The position numbers were made by a program, and so were the translations under genes. Under the pieces are notes generated by a model, which saw only the letters and a list, made by a program, of their open reading frames with translations, did no database searches and was not told where the DNA came from. This document shows positions 23,550 through 44,035 of a stretch of 64,000 nt of DNA, in pieces; positions within the stretch are counted from its first letter, which is position 1, and each line of letters opens with the position of its first letter. The stretch comes from Straminergon stramineum (Eukaryota; Streptophyta; Bryopsida; Hypnales; Calliergonaceae): the NCBI GenBank assembly GCA_963920665.1, contig OY987266.1:7693001-7757000 (forward strand), written 5' to 3'.

Positions 23550-24490
23550 TGAATTGAATCACCGAGGCGTTGATACGGCTGACTTTAGGAAGAGGGAGCC
23601 ATTTGCGTCACTTGAAGCATTTCAAACATAGGTAGAAGAGTGATTTTTGGTAGACCGATATAGAGCGGAGGAGAGATCTGTAAGTGCATGAACCAAATCT
23701 GTTGTAGATCGAATTTCTTCGTGACTGTGCGAATCTCTTACGCAATTTCAAAGTGGGAGGTTGAAGATCACTTGAAAAGTGACAAGAGAGATTTGATTTC
23801 CATGGCTGTAGGCATTTGGCTAAAATCCTGCTTACACCTCTTCCTAATCGAATCCGTAACATGCGTAGGAATAGATGAGTTGCTGCTGGTAACAACGGTT
23901 AGGGCTTAGGGTTTGGAGACAGGATCAGTTCGCTACCGGTTTCCTTATCCTCTACCTTTGCGTGAAAAAATCGTTTAAAATCAGTTCGCATTGTGGTGTT
24001 GCAGGCTTGGGAGCTGCACCGTGAGGGGAGACCGATAGACATGGTAGACCCAACTTTAAGCTTACAAGACGAAGGAGTGCAGGAAATGCAACGGCTGATC
24101 AGCACAGCTCTCCTGTGCATCCAAAACGCAGCTGATCGTAGGCCGAACATGGAGCGGGTGGTGGCCATTTTGCAAGGGGACAGTGAGCCGGAATCCATGG
24201 CGATGCTGCACGGAGGCACTGATGAGGAGTACTTGGACACCATTCGGTTGCTCGCCCTGGGCAATAGCGGTTTGGTCACTGTGAAGGAAGATGGTGAGTC
24301 GTCGTTCATGAACTCCTCTAGACGTCGGCTTGGAGATGAGGCTTTGTCGACGAGTGCTAGCTCGAGCTCAGTGAAATCCGAATCAGATGATCATGGCGTG
24401 AGCGCTAGCTTGAGCTCAGTGAAATCCGAGTCAGATGATCATGGCGTGTTGCTTGCTGCCGCCTCCTTCTTGGCAATCCAGCAATTGTAG

Positions 24491-25229
24491 GAACTTAGAA
24501 CGTTAGATGGAAACGTAGAGAGAGCAGTTAACAATATTCCATCGGAATTTTTTGTACTTTGTGTATATTCATCCATCATGCAAGGAACTCCAGAAATTGC
24601 GCCAGTGTACTTATTTTGAGGCGTAACTTCGCAGACAGGAATTGCAGAACGTGAGCTGGAGAGTGAGTCTCAAAGTGGTGCAATCGAAATGAGCAAGGCA
24701 GGCCTTATTCTCCAAGTGCTGCAATTTCCTTCGTTCGTGACGTGGTGTAAGCCCCGTACTCCATGATCCAGTCACGATAAGAAGATGCTCAGTCTCAAAC
24801 TCGATTTCAGAACACTACGCATGGGGCGAGATTCTCGAGCTCAGAAAGGGGTGGGATCGAAAATGCTACTCCCTCTATCCCATAATATATCCGTGTTACT
24901 CTGACTAGTTTCCTACTAGAGACCACGGATTTATTTCGAGACAGAGTTAACTCTAAGCTTAGTTAGACACAGTGAAATCTGCAGGAGGGTTCATCAGCTG
25001 TGACACCTCTATTGTTCACGTATCCACTGGGGAACTGGCCATGTTAGTGTGAATATTTATAATACCACACTACGCTGTAGGGTTTAGGAATTAATAGTAT
25101 ATCGACATCGATTGATCTCTTGCAAACGCAATAGGTGCAGAAGAATCAGGGTCCGGCTTGATGTTTGTTGTAAACTTGTCCTGTTCGATTTCCTCCTACT
25201 TCAGAAACGTGGGTGAAAAATATATATAC
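24491..25229. repeat. 3' flank of RLK1, shared with the RLK2 3' flank
   Basis: Aligns in pieces with 37150-39680. The common part includes GGAACTCCARAAAT, GTGAGCTRGAGAGTGAGTC, the CCAGTCACGATAAGAAGATG stretch and, further on, GAAGAATCAGGGTCCGGCTT. A small MITE-like segment sits at 24867-24950. No further gene. Confidence 0.7.
24867..24950. mobile_element. Short Stowaway-like MITE remnant
   Basis: TACTCCCTCTATCCCATAAT at the left and ATTTCGAGACAGAGTTAA at the right resemble the CTCCCTCYRTCYCAAAATA ends of plant Stowaway (Tc1/mariner) MITEs. The paralogous copy at 38660-39412 has the same ends with a much longer middle, so this one has probably lost its interior. The similarity is to my memory of the family consensus only. 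Confidence 0.45.
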
Positions 25230-27051
25230 GCGAGACGTTAAACACCTCTCATCGAGCTATTTGGGGTCCAGCTGGCCGTCTGCGTGGCAGGGAGGGTCCG
25301 TTCGACGGCGACGGAGCCCAACTCCCGTCCTTGAATTCTCGTTGACATCCCCTCCGTCCTTCGTCCGTACGGGTTGCTGATCACCTTCCAATAATTTAAT
25401 GCGTCTTCCTCTTGTTGCGAAGCTTGAATCGGATCACAATCTAGGGTTCGCAAGGGTGTCTTTCACCCGTATCAAAAGTATAATCATAAGTGCTTCTCTT
25501 GCTCTTGTTAATGACAATGTACAATTGTTGTTTTCTTTTCGCATATGTTGTTCTGTTTTTGTTATGTTCTGCAATCACCAAATCTTATCACCAAAGAATT
25601 TTCAGATTAGCTCTCCGAGACAAATGCATGTACTCAATTATGAATGGAGTTGTTCGTGCATTTGCATTTGCATCATACGAGACCAGGATTCAGTATGGAT
25701 GGAAACAATTATTCTCTCTGATTGACAAAACGATGCAAAGTCTCTCATCAAGGATTTAAACTCCTTGCAAGAACTGAGGACTATGAGTCAATGCAATGCA
25801 ACGCTAGCTCACTCAAGGCAAGTTAATTTCGCAAGATCTTCAAAGGTCAAAACTAAAGACTACACCACTATCTTGAAGATAACTTTAAGATGAACAAGCA
25901 AGAGGCCATTAGTAAGTTTTGAGTACTTGAAAACAAAACTGATTTATATTGGCGTTGAGTGTAACGAACACACCAATATTCAATCCCAACCTAGGCGGCA
26001 ATGGAGCTTGATCTTCACTAATCAGATCTATGCAACCACAAAGTTGAAATGGAACCTCTAGTTCATATTAATGCAACTTCAATCTACAAGCAACTGATTG
26101 CCAATGACCCATGAGGTTGACAACCCCAGATCTACTAGCCTAACCCCATGAGTGTAAATGCTTTACAATATTATATTGGCAGAACTTGTCCTCTCATGTC
26201 AACAAGGAGCATGCACTATTCAAGAATGCAAATGCCAAGTATTGCTAGACCACCCTAATTTCCGATTACACTAGAAAATGAGTATCTTAATTTGCTCCGT
26301 TGCAGAAAGAATGAATTAATCAAGTGATCATCACGTACATCAGCCACTAGGTGAAATCAATCACCTTCCACAATGTCCCACTTCCTCCAATGGCCCATGT
26401 CACTTAGTAATGGAATTCCATTTCTCTCTTCTATTTCTAGAACTTGCACTTTCAACCACAATACTATACATGTCGTTCAAGCTGTGTTGCTGATGACCTG
26501 ATTAATATGTCTAAATGGCTTGAAAATAGTGTAGATACGAATTTGGTGATCGTTCCACAATCATCATAGGATATCATTTTTTGATAATGGATTATGGCAG
26601 GGGCTCATAGATGTAAGGAAAATTTTGCGACAACCTACAAAGGAGCGGCATCTGCGTTTCATCTTCTTACCTGCACGATACAAGCCATGGAAAACATTAG
26701 AACATAGCAAAACCAAAACAACATACGCCAAAAGAAAACAACACTTGTACTTTGTCAATAACAAGAGCAAGAAAAGCAACTATGATCATACTTTTGATAC
26801 GGGTAAAAGACATCCTTAGAAACCCTAGATTGTGATCCAATTCAAGCTTCGCAACAAGAGGAGTTTCTGGAAGAAGACGCATTAAATTTTTGGACGGCGA
26901 TCAGCAACCTGGACGGACGAAGGACAGAGGGGATGTCAACGAGAATTCAAGGACCGGAGCTGGGCTCTGTCGCCGGCAAACGGACCCTCCCTGCCACGCA
27001 AACAGCCTGTTGGACCCACAAATAGCTTGATGAGGGTGTTTCACTTCTCGC
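25230..27051. mobile_element. Element with about 340-bp terminal inverted repeats
   Basis: The left arm 25230 to about 25570 is the inverse of about 26699-27051. Shared stretches include GTGGCAGGGAGGGTCCGTT, CCTTGAATTCTCGTTGACAT, CTTGTTGCGAAGCTTGAAT and CTTGCTCTTGTTA. The paralogous site (39680-39710) lacks the element, and the flanks resume in the GCTAGGGGTTGG segment. The core of about 1.1 kb has no convincing protein; ORFs in the arms are mirrored between the two arms and are not genes. Long arms suggest a MULE-type element, but no 9-bp duplication is clear. Confidence 0.75.
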
Positions 27052-27540
27052 TTTACATACACAGAACATTCTGAAGTGCTTGCTAGGGGTTGGGGTGGGG
27101 ATGCTTGCAAATGTGTGGGGCAAATGGTTAAGTCCTACACTAAATAGTGAAATTAGGTTGCCTTACCCTCCAAAAGTTACTTTACAAGCCATCAAAGTCG
27201 ATAAATTTTTCCAAAAACTAAAAATATTTCCATTTGCACACATGGAGGTTCATGAGTCCCAAATACAGTGATATGAAATTCAAAAGTACTTCATTCTCGT
27301 ATAGTAACTGTAAATATTTATTGAGTGTCAAATGTTGAGAAATTAGAGAGGGGCAACCTAATTTCACTATTCAGTGTAACATTTGGCATTTCAGGAAAAA
27401 GTTCCGATATAATGGGACACCCACCGTGTTCAAATCCTGCTCCCAGTGGCTAAAACCACTTCTCTGATCCTCGAAGTGTATTAATTCGTTCTCTTTATGA
27501 AAAATTGTACGTCGTCTGCATCGTCAGTCCCCAGATCTTA
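27052..27540. repeat. Duplicated segment equivalent to the 5' edge of the Nudix fragment
   Basis: 27383-27540 aligns with 39747-39930. Shared stretches are TTTGGCATTTCAGGAAAAAG, GCTCCCAGTGGCTAAAACCA and ATCGTCRGTCCCCAGATCTT. In the 39-kb copy this leads into the Nudix gene; here it is cut and joins the RLK2 5' flank at about 27541. So unit 1 has lost the Nudix coding part that unit 2 keeps. No gene here. Confidence 0.7.
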
Positions 27541-28599
27541 GTCGTCTCCCCTCTCACTGTACTGTAGGTGCACAGACCTTTAATTTGTGGTCGCTTTTCG
27601 AAAGGGCCACAATCAGTCAAGAATTCCATTTTGTAGTTGAATTCGTCCTCATAAGATAATGCTGCGCTGCTGGCAATGTGGACGGGCTCTTACCAAGCCC
27701 AGAACTGAACTGACGGGATTATTGTGTCAAGTCTTGATTGAAGTATTCTCATGCCCCTGTTCTGAATAAGATATTTAAACCCCAAATTGCACCCAGCCGA
27801 AAAGGTCAGCCTGCTGCTGGGACCCAATTGCGTCCTCTTTGCATTCTAAATGGAGTTAAAACTGTGCGAGGAGAGCCACAAATTCCAAGACGCGTACAAG
27901 AACACTCCTGTGCAATTTAGACACAGGGACAAGGGTTCCTTCATTATTCCATCATTTGAAAACTAAGACACACGTGCTTGGATTACCATTTCATCCATGT
28001 AGGGAATTGAAAAAACCACAATAGAATTCAATGGGACAGAATAGTCCCCCACTAGGGACAACAATGAGATGTTGTATGTTTTTCCTTTGACCAACTATAT
28101 TGTGTCTGGTTTTATGAAAAATGAGTTGACTGAAAACCGTGTGAAAAACTCATGTATTTGTCTATTCTATTGAAAAAAAGGGAAGAAAATGGACAAAAGG
28201 GTCCACAATGGGAATATATTCCTGACATATATTTAGAACGCGTACATGGTAGACCTGACGAATGGTAGACCTGAAGAATGTTCAGAACATATATTCAGAA
28301 GCATCTATAGTTTACACTTGACATCAATAGTGCGCGTAAATCGTATACTAATTCTGATTTCAGATGTCTTGAACCCCGTTGTCTCCCAAACGCGGGAGAG
28401 ACGATAGCCAGGTCCACCGTCGCCACTTCGCTTCTCAGAAACCTCAACCAGTGTGGGTCACAACTTCTTCTCTGCTAGAGAACGGTGACCTCGAAATCCC
28501 CGACAGCTACAACTACCACTTGATCGATAACAATTGGAGCCCGGGATTGTGAACATTCTTGCAGGTAAAGAAACACAATTGCTTCACCATTCTCTAGCT
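27541..28599. repeat. 5' flank of RLK2 (duplication block)
   Basis: The uninterrupted version of the block seen at 3319-3795 plus 15141-15799, and at 56517-58632. It supplies empty sites for four insertions: TTAT at 27944-27947, TTGCGTCC at about 27828 and TA at about 28301, plus the site of the 56690 insertion near 27697. ORFs within it are not conserved. Confidence 0.8.
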
Positions 28600-37112
<8,513 letters not shown>

Positions 37113-37179
37113 TCATGGCGTGTTGCTTGCTGCTGCCTCCTTTTCGGCAATCCAGTAATTGTAGGAACTTAGGGCGTTA
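37113..37179. other. Start of the RLK2 3' flank
   Basis: Contains the out-of-frame remainder of the RLK tail (GTGTTGCTTGCTGCTGCC..), which is coding in RLK1, and the TTA used by the next element. Confidence 0.6.
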
Positions 37180-37649
37180 AAGTAGAACAACCGATTACGG
37201 ACAAAATTGGGGGTTTGCCCTCTTGTCATTTCTGAAATTTTCTACTTTTTTTTCAGATAAAATCAAGGGATAGATATGGCGAGAGAATTTGAAACTATAT
37301 TTTTTTCGACAAAGTGTGTATTTGTTATGAATTTTTAAAGTGTTCAACCCATCACAACCTAAAAGAGTTTGTAGACTACCCCAAAACCATTCAAAATTGA
37401 TCCATAACACTCATCTTACTCACTTATTGTAGTCACAATATTTTCTAGTATAGAAGACTTGAAAAAGGCACTTCCTACAATGAACTAACACTAAAAAATT
37501 TGAAGTTCATATTATGGTCACTAATTACTCCATTCTAGTTAGCTAAGACATTGAATGTGGCCCTAATCTCAATAACTAAAAGAAAGCCATAATGGGGTCA
37601 TTGATAGGAGTCTACAATGGATAAAAGGTCCATATTGGGCTGTTTTACC
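37180..37649. mobile_element. TTA-flanked Harbinger-type MITE, 470 bp
   Basis: Flanked by TTA at 37177-37179 and 37650-37652. The ends AAGTAGAACAACCGATTACG and, in inverse, GGTAAAACAGCCCAATATGG are similar. RLK1's flank has the empty site CGTTAGATGGAAA, matching the right flank TTAGGTGGAAA. The TTA duplication points to PIF/Harbinger; the pseudogene at 16-1122 is of that superfamily, but no sequence link between the two was seen. Confidence 0.7.
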
Positions 37650-38148
37650 TTAGGTGGAAAGGTAGAGAGAGTAGCCAACGATATTCAATCAAAAAATTTT
37701 GTTGCATATATTTGTCAATCATGTATGAAGATGATCACCCATTTCCAATTACTTAAGCAATTTAGCCTATTTGTAGCATGGAAAAAGTTCATGAAAAAAT
37801 TTCCCCATATAGAGAAATAGATTTCAAAAGGATTTCATAATTCCTTAAAATCTTTCCCTTAAAAGCAAAATAATCAAGAATTTTTTTTGTTGAAGATTCT
37901 ATTAATCCCAATCTTGATATGTAGGTAAACCTATCTTCAACCATTGGATGGTTCCAAAATTGATGTAAGGCTTTCAATGTACACAATGTGATCATCGTAA
38001 GCTTTCAATGTACACCACCTAGACATTTTTGTTGTCCCCCGAGGTCCAGCGGTGCATGAGCCTTAGTTGTCACCTACACTTTATTTGATCAAAAATAGAG
38101 AAGCCAAACTATGAGAATGGGAGGCTGATCAGAAATGGGTAATCTCCT
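37650..38148. other. RLK2 3' flank with unassigned insert
   Basis: 37650-37735 continues the duplicated 3' flank (GTAGAGAGAGYAGYYAAC). From about 37740 to 38148 there is sequence absent from the RLK1 flank, with no ORF or clear ends. Confidence 0.45.
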
Positions 38149-38378
38149 TTAACCCTTAAAGGAAGGACTAATGTCCATGGAAATCATGGCTTTAGGAGCC
38201 ATGTAACATCATCTACTTTAAAAAAAACCAAAATATCCATTGGAGGTCAAACTGCTCTAGAAGATCTTTTCTTTCCACTCCTAATTCCGAGGATGAATAG
38301 TTGCACTTTTGTCCTACACAAGAGAATTCCTTGTCATCCATTGACCACAAAATGGCCGTGTTGCCGTTTAAGGGTTAA
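38149..38378 (+). mobile_element. TTAA-bounded MITE, 230 bp
   Basis: Starts TTAACCCTTAAAGGAAGGAC and ends TTGCCGTTTAAGGGTTAA, near-perfect inverted ends. It is homologous along its whole length to the inverse of 18705-18934; both share CATCATCTACTT and AATTCCGAGGATGAATAGTT. After it the RLK 3' flank resumes at GGAACTCC. Confidence 0.85.
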
Positions 38379-38659
38379 GGAACTCCAAAAATAGCTCCAG
38401 TGTACTTCTTCCGAGGCGAGACTTCATAGATAGGAATCGCAGAATGTGAGCTAGAGAGTGAGTCACAAAGCCCAATCGAAATCAGTAAGGCACGCCTTAT
38501 CCTCCGAGTGCTGCAATTTCCTTAGTTCGTTTACGTGGTGTAAGCCCCTTACTCCACGATCCAGTCACGATAAGAAGATGCTCAGTCTCAAACACAATTT
38601 CAGAACACCACGCATGGGGCGAGATTTTGGAGCTCAGAATGGGGTGAGATCCCAAATGC

Positions 38660-39412
38660 TACCCCCTCTATCTCAAAATGAATCTTTGGTACTCAGACTT
38701 AGAGACCATGGATTTAAGGTATTGAAGCGACCATATAAGGTCTGGTCCACTTTTTTCATAGGCTTCTATGGACGAAATTATTTTTGGTTTATTTTTCAGA
38801 AAAAGAAAAATATATATGGTTTAGAACACAAGTAGTTTCGTATTTTTTTAAGTATTTTTTAATTACTTATGAATTTTCAAATATTTTTGTCCTAAGCACC
38901 TATGTATGATAGAAGATTTGGTTGAAAACATACACATGTTGCTTATAATGAGAGATGGAAAAACCAAGAACAAATATGTGGACTTGCAATAAATAACAAA
39001 CCATAGTCTTGAATGTGACCATGCTTGTGTCAAATGAAATCCACAAATTTTTCATTCATGAAAAAGTTGTTGGCCTATTAAAGTTGGTTTGAAATCAATG
39101 CAATTTCAAGAATGTCCACTTATGAGTGTGTTTAAAATTGGATTGAACCAAATGCTTGAACCACCTATATTGAAACCTAGAAGTGATCTCCTTTTGCAAT
39201 AAAATTCAATTTCATTTGTTTCAAAACAAAACAAACCTAAAAGCAATCTCTTATAGAATTTAATGTGCACCCTTCTTATCCTTAATTCATTCATCAAATA
39301 TAAACTATCAATTTTCGGACCAATAAATGTCCACTTTTGATTGAAATCTAGGGTCGATTCAAAGAAGGTGGGCAATTTAAGAGCAGACTACTATATTTTG
39401 AGATAGAGTTAA
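38660..39412. mobile_element. Stowaway-like element, long form
   Basis: TACCCCCTCTATCTCAAAAT at the left and ATTTTGAGATAGAGTTAA at the right form inverted ends at the position of the short copy 24867-24950. The roughly 700-bp interior is AT-rich without an ORF. A secondary insertion inside a short MITE would look the same. Confidence 0.45.
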
Positions 39413-39993
39413 CTTCGTATGAAACAGTGAAATTTTGCAGCAGGGTTTGTCAGCTCTGACACCTCTAATGTTCACGTATCCACTGTGGGGAACTGGCGAT
39501 GTTAGTGTGAATATATATAATACCACGTCGCGCTGTAGGGTTTAGGGCTTCATGGTATATCGACATTGATTGATCTATTGCAAACAGAAGAGGCGCAGAA
39601 GAATCAGGGTCCGGCTTGGTCTTTTTTGTGAACTTATCCTGATCGATTTCCTGCCACTTCAGGAATGTCGGTGAATGAGTTATGTACATGGAACGTTCGG
39701 AATTGCTGGCTAGGGGTTGGGAACGACAGCAACTGTGTGGGGGAGATGATCAAGTCCTAGCTTTTGGCATTTCAGGAAAAAGTTCTGATATCATGGGACC
39801 CGCCGTGTCCGAATCCTGCTCCCAGTGGCTAAAACCACTTCTCTGATTCTCGAAGTGCATCAATTCGTTCTCTCCATAAAAAATTGTACGTCGCCTGCAT
39901 CGTCGGTCCCCAGATCTTGGTCATCTCCATTCTCTCCATGTCAATTGCAGTGCTTTATCAGTAGAAAATCGACTTCTGGCGCAACTCTTAAGG
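39413..39993. repeat. Duplicated flank leading into the Nudix fragment
   Basis: Aligns with 24950-25229 and 27060-27540 (GAAGAATCAGGGTCCGGCTT; GCTAGGGGTTGG; TTTGGCATTTCAGGAAAAAG). 39747-39993 probably holds the promoter and 5' leader of the NUDT20-like fragment. No core promoter motif stands out. Confidence 0.6.
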
Positions 39994-40715
39994 ATGGCGA
40001 CGTTGTCCTCGCCGCACGTTTCCCGCTTCTTGGCTTCGCCTCACTTGAGACCAGCATTGGGCGAACGCCTTCAAGTCAGAAGAGCGGTACAGTACCGCAG
40101 TCCGAAGTTGTGAGTAAGTGCCGTGAGAGCTCAGGCTTCCGTCGCACAGGAGCTGCAAGGCTATTGGCAACATGTTCAGAACTGTGATGCTGGCCAGGTA
40201 GGTTTTCATGCCGCCTCTGTGTTTTAGGGTTCAATCGAATGCACTCTTTATGCATTCAGTAGCTGAAATTGGTGACATCCTTGCTCTCTATAGTTTCAGT
40301 AGCTGGAATTGGTGGGCATCCTTGCAGGAAAGGCAGGGGGAGTTCTTACCTTTCATCCTCGAAGGCAGCAGAATTGGTTACATCCATCCGAGGTAAGCGC
40401 CTGGAAGTAGCTTTGCGTTTGGTTCCGATGAGCTCTACCATTTGCATGGCTGTTTTATATTCAGCTGGCGTGCTGAGTTGCTCACTGCTCTTGTGGGAGT
40501 TCAATTGTGCTACTGCCTGTGATGGCAGATTTTTGAAACATTTGAGACGATTTCCTGAGGTGTTTACTGTCCGTGATGATGAGGGCAATTCGAAGAGCCA
40601 AGGCTGGGTCACGCTGCACGAATTGCTTCAATCCCCTCGAGAACGCACTGATGCGATTGAAAGTGTGTTGTGCTCGCTGGAATTGGAAGGCCTGGTCCCT
40701 GGATGGCGCAATGAG
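39994..40715 (+). pseudogene. 5' fragment of a plastid-type Nudix hydrolase gene (NUDT20/24-like, DUF4743 part)
   Basis: Exons 39994-40197, 40328-40392 and 40529-40715, each with GT..AG borders. Exon 1 encodes a Ser/Arg-rich, transit-peptide-like start (MATLSSPHVSRFLASP) and then YWQHVQNCDAGQ. Exons 2 and 3 continue GEFLPFILEGSRIGYIHPR, FLKHLRRFPEVFTV, GWVTLHELLQSPRERTDAI and GLVPGWRNE. This order matches the N-terminal DUF4743 domain of Arabidopsis NUDT20/NUDT24. The exon 3 donor GTACTT at 40716 leads nowhere: no YPV continuation and no Nudix box is found downstream, so the catalytic domain is missing. Exon 1 also has TGA at 40111-40113, just where the transit peptide would be cleaved. Retained introns show it arose by DNA duplication, not retrotransposition. 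Confidence 0.82.
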
Positions 40716-40751
40716 GTACTTTCCAATCAAATTCAAGACTATAGAAGGTAG

Positions 40752-43700
40752 GGACATCATTAGAGGGATGAGGATTCCAATGTTCTAAATCTTACATTCT
40801 TTGGGTAGTGGATGCAAACGTTATGAGGGATTGAATTTTTCTTGGTAAATGACCTGAAATTGACCCTTGAACAGATGTTTATGTGTTCCACATTTGGGGG
40901 GCCTTTGTATAATCATTTTGAGTATAGACAGACCTCCTCATGAATCATGAAGAAGGTTCTCTTTGATCATGTTTGTCTAATATTCCTGAAAGAAGTTAAT
41001 TTTATAGAGAACCTCTTTTCAAAGACACCTCTTTACCAATGGAGCAAATCGTGGAGCAAGAGACACTTTCGGAGTCATTAGATGTTTTTCATATATATTG
41101 GAGGGTTGTTTTAAAGTTGGTTCTCCATTTTGGGAACCATCCTTGTTGGCTAGAGTTTTAAATTATTAAAAAATTAAAAAAATTGAAAAATTGAAAAACA
41201 TTATTATATGACACGGTAGTCTCTCTTCTCCATTAAGGTTATGTTGTGGTTGAGTTCCCACAACTTGAGAACTAACAACCTTCTAATATAGTTGAATTTC
41301 ATCTTATAATAAGGACCTACAACCTTCACTTTGTTCATGATCTTAGTTAGAGCCATTGTGAACATCTTGAATCAAAGTAATATAGTCAACATATACAAAC
41401 TATCATGAAAATTTCCCATCCTTTTGGCTTTTACAAATTTAAATTTATGCAAAATTGAAGTAGTCATTGGAAAGTTTAGGTAAGTGCACCCAACCAAGTC
41501 AATTTGGAAGTGCCAACTTTGGTGCTAGTGTAGATTTGGTGCCAAAATAAAAAATAGGGCATCAATGAAATTTGGCCTCATGGTGCATTAATTCATCCTA
41601 GTTCATCTTCTTGGTTCATTCGTCATCTACAAACAAGAACTATATATGGATGAAGCCTCTAATAAAATAATAAAAATAATCAAATTTATAAAATGGTACT
41701 CAAGCAAACTCTATTTTTTTTGGAGTCATGAGTTCCTTTGAGTGAACCTCCTAAACTACTATCCATTTTTTTATTGGAAAAAATGTTAATGCACCTATCA
41801 AGAAGCCCTTGTCCTTGCAAGCCTTCCATTATAATTTAAAGTGGACTTAATCTTTCTGATGGTACCAATACACCATATACCAAAGCCATATGTGAATTCA
41901 ATGTATATTTTTTTGGAGGGGGTGTCACCAAACCATAGGAAGTAACATGGACATGTCTGCACAAATGTTAATTCTAATAGATTGGTCTAATTTTGTCTCC
42001 ACTTGCAAATTTTATTGACTTTAATAAGAATTTTAGAATCGTTCTTTGGTTGCATCAACCAATGGTTGTGCAACATTTTGAGCTCAGGCAATAGTACTTG
42101 CTTCCCTTACATGTCCCTTTAGAGGGCCCATTTTTTTTCTAATGCTCACAAGCTCAATCTCACATGCTCACAAAATAGCAACCATAGATGGCTAAATACC
42201 TACAAAGTTAACACTTAATGGCTAGAAAACTTATATTAATATTTCTTAAATTTTGAAGAAATCTATAAATTGTTGTAATATTATTTTAAAGTAATTCAAA
42301 TAGAAATATAAAGAAATTATAATATATACTAAATTAAACCATACATTAAAATAGTTGTAGAATCATACAACCTTGTGATCTTGAAAATAAATTCTATATC
42401 CAATATTTTATAAAGAAGCATGAATGTACATATGTAGAAGTTATTAGCTAGATTTGTCCCTATCACCAATTTAGAGGTCATTGAAAGTATGCCTTGGTAA
42501 TAGGATCATACAAGAAAAATGAAAGAAAATTTTTAATTTTATTGAAGAGCTTGGTTAAGTTCCATACAAAGATTTTCTTAGAAAATTTATCAATGAATAT
42601 TCTATTGCCTTCAAATTTATTTTTTAAATATATGGCTTTTAAGGGTCGTAGCTGGACTCACACGACTCAACCAAGGCAACACGGTTTATTTTGCCAGGAA
42701 TTATACACCTTGGATATCCTTGTTGGGAATAAGTGGAGGAACAAACCCCCTCCCCATGTGAGCAATGTCAACATGGGGAGTTGAACTCGGAACTTCTTGG
42801 GTTCCACGGAAGTCCCTTCCCCTTGGCCTTCACCCGGGGTACTTTAAAGTCATTGCAAACCATTGCCTTTGAATTTCACAACTCTTTTAAGTCATTGCTT
42901 TAAAAACATACATTTAGTGTTGAATAGTTTCTAATGATCCTTTGATAGTTTTTTTTTACTATACTTGACAAACAATTAAAAAATATTTAAATTCCTTGCA
43001 ACAATTTATAGTCTAAGAAATTTGTACAAAACAACTCTTGGTGAAATTGCCTTATTGATTATAGGTGAATAAACAAACAAATAAAGAAATCTAGAAAAGA
43101 TATAATTAAAGTTGTAGTACATTGAATAAATAGGCAAGTGAAAAATTTTACATTGACATTAAGTTGTGCATTTGGGTGTTTGAATTTGAACAAATGGATT
43201 CTTAATTCACATCATTCCTTATAATTCCTAACTACAATAAAAATCTAAATAACTAAATGCAATTCTCTTAGTTAGTATTTTTTTTCTTAAATTAAAATTA
43301 GTTAAGAAGAGATTATTTGACAATGAAATCTCTACTTTATAGTGATTGAAATCATTGACATGCTCTTTAATTTTGAAATCATATTGCTTCATTTTAGATG
43401 GATATTTATAAGTTTTGATGAGTACAAAATATCACATTTGGATTCTACATGTTTCATCTACACTCATGGATTTAAGTAGGTTCATTGTTTCACTCAAGAT
43501 TACACCGTCACATTAACTAAAAAAATTAAAATTAAAATAATTACATCTTCTTTTATCCATTAATTAGTCTCTCATGATAGAAGGTAAGTACATAGAGATT
43601 CTCCTACTAAAGATTTGAACATGGTTTTTATTATTAAACTATAAAAATTTGTGTTGGTTCTAGTGTGTTTTTTTTGGGCGAAGAATCGCAAGATCTATGA

Positions 43701-44035
43701 GAATTTGTCCATTGTAAATTTGGCCTGTGCAATGAAGCTAGCACATGGGACTCTAGTCCAAAAAAAAACACTAGTTGGTTCTTTTAGGTGATTAAAAGAG
43801 GATTTTAGACTCTTTTAGAAGTCATTTTTAGACACTACAAGAATAAACTATGAATTTTTAAAGTGCAAAAATAGATATTTATAAAATCAACCCAAGGCTC
43901 TTATAAATATAGGCAATACATTATTAGCAAGAATTTGCAAAGGGCATATTAAGAAACATGAATCTACTAGGTGCAATTAAGGTAGATTTCTATGCACCAT
44001 CAAAGTTTAGCAAATGTACAAGACAATTGTCGAAT
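40752..44035. other. AT-rich gene-poor stretch
   Basis: No gene-like ORF and no RNA gene. One possible SINE-like segment is at 42640-42840. The rest is AT-rich repeat-like sequence that I cannot classify. Confidence 0.6.
42640..42840 (-). mobile_element. Possible tRNA-derived SINE
   Basis: On the minus strand, GGCCAAGGGG (about 42821-42831) resembles a pol III A box, and GAGTTCAACTCC (about 42777-42788) resembles a B box, about 33 bp apart, inside a GC-richer island of about 200 bp in AT-rich DNA. No poly-A tail or target duplication was confirmed. Confidence 0.3.

Noticed and set aside
25399..25759. Leu-rich ORFs in the 25-kb element (also 26564-26882)
   Set aside because: The same frames appear in both inverted arms, and the core part has no motif I recognise.
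39825..40187. 120-codon ORF overlapping the Nudix exon 1
   Set aside because: It is in another frame; the exon 1 frame starting at 39994 joins exons 2 and 3 in phase and matches the family.
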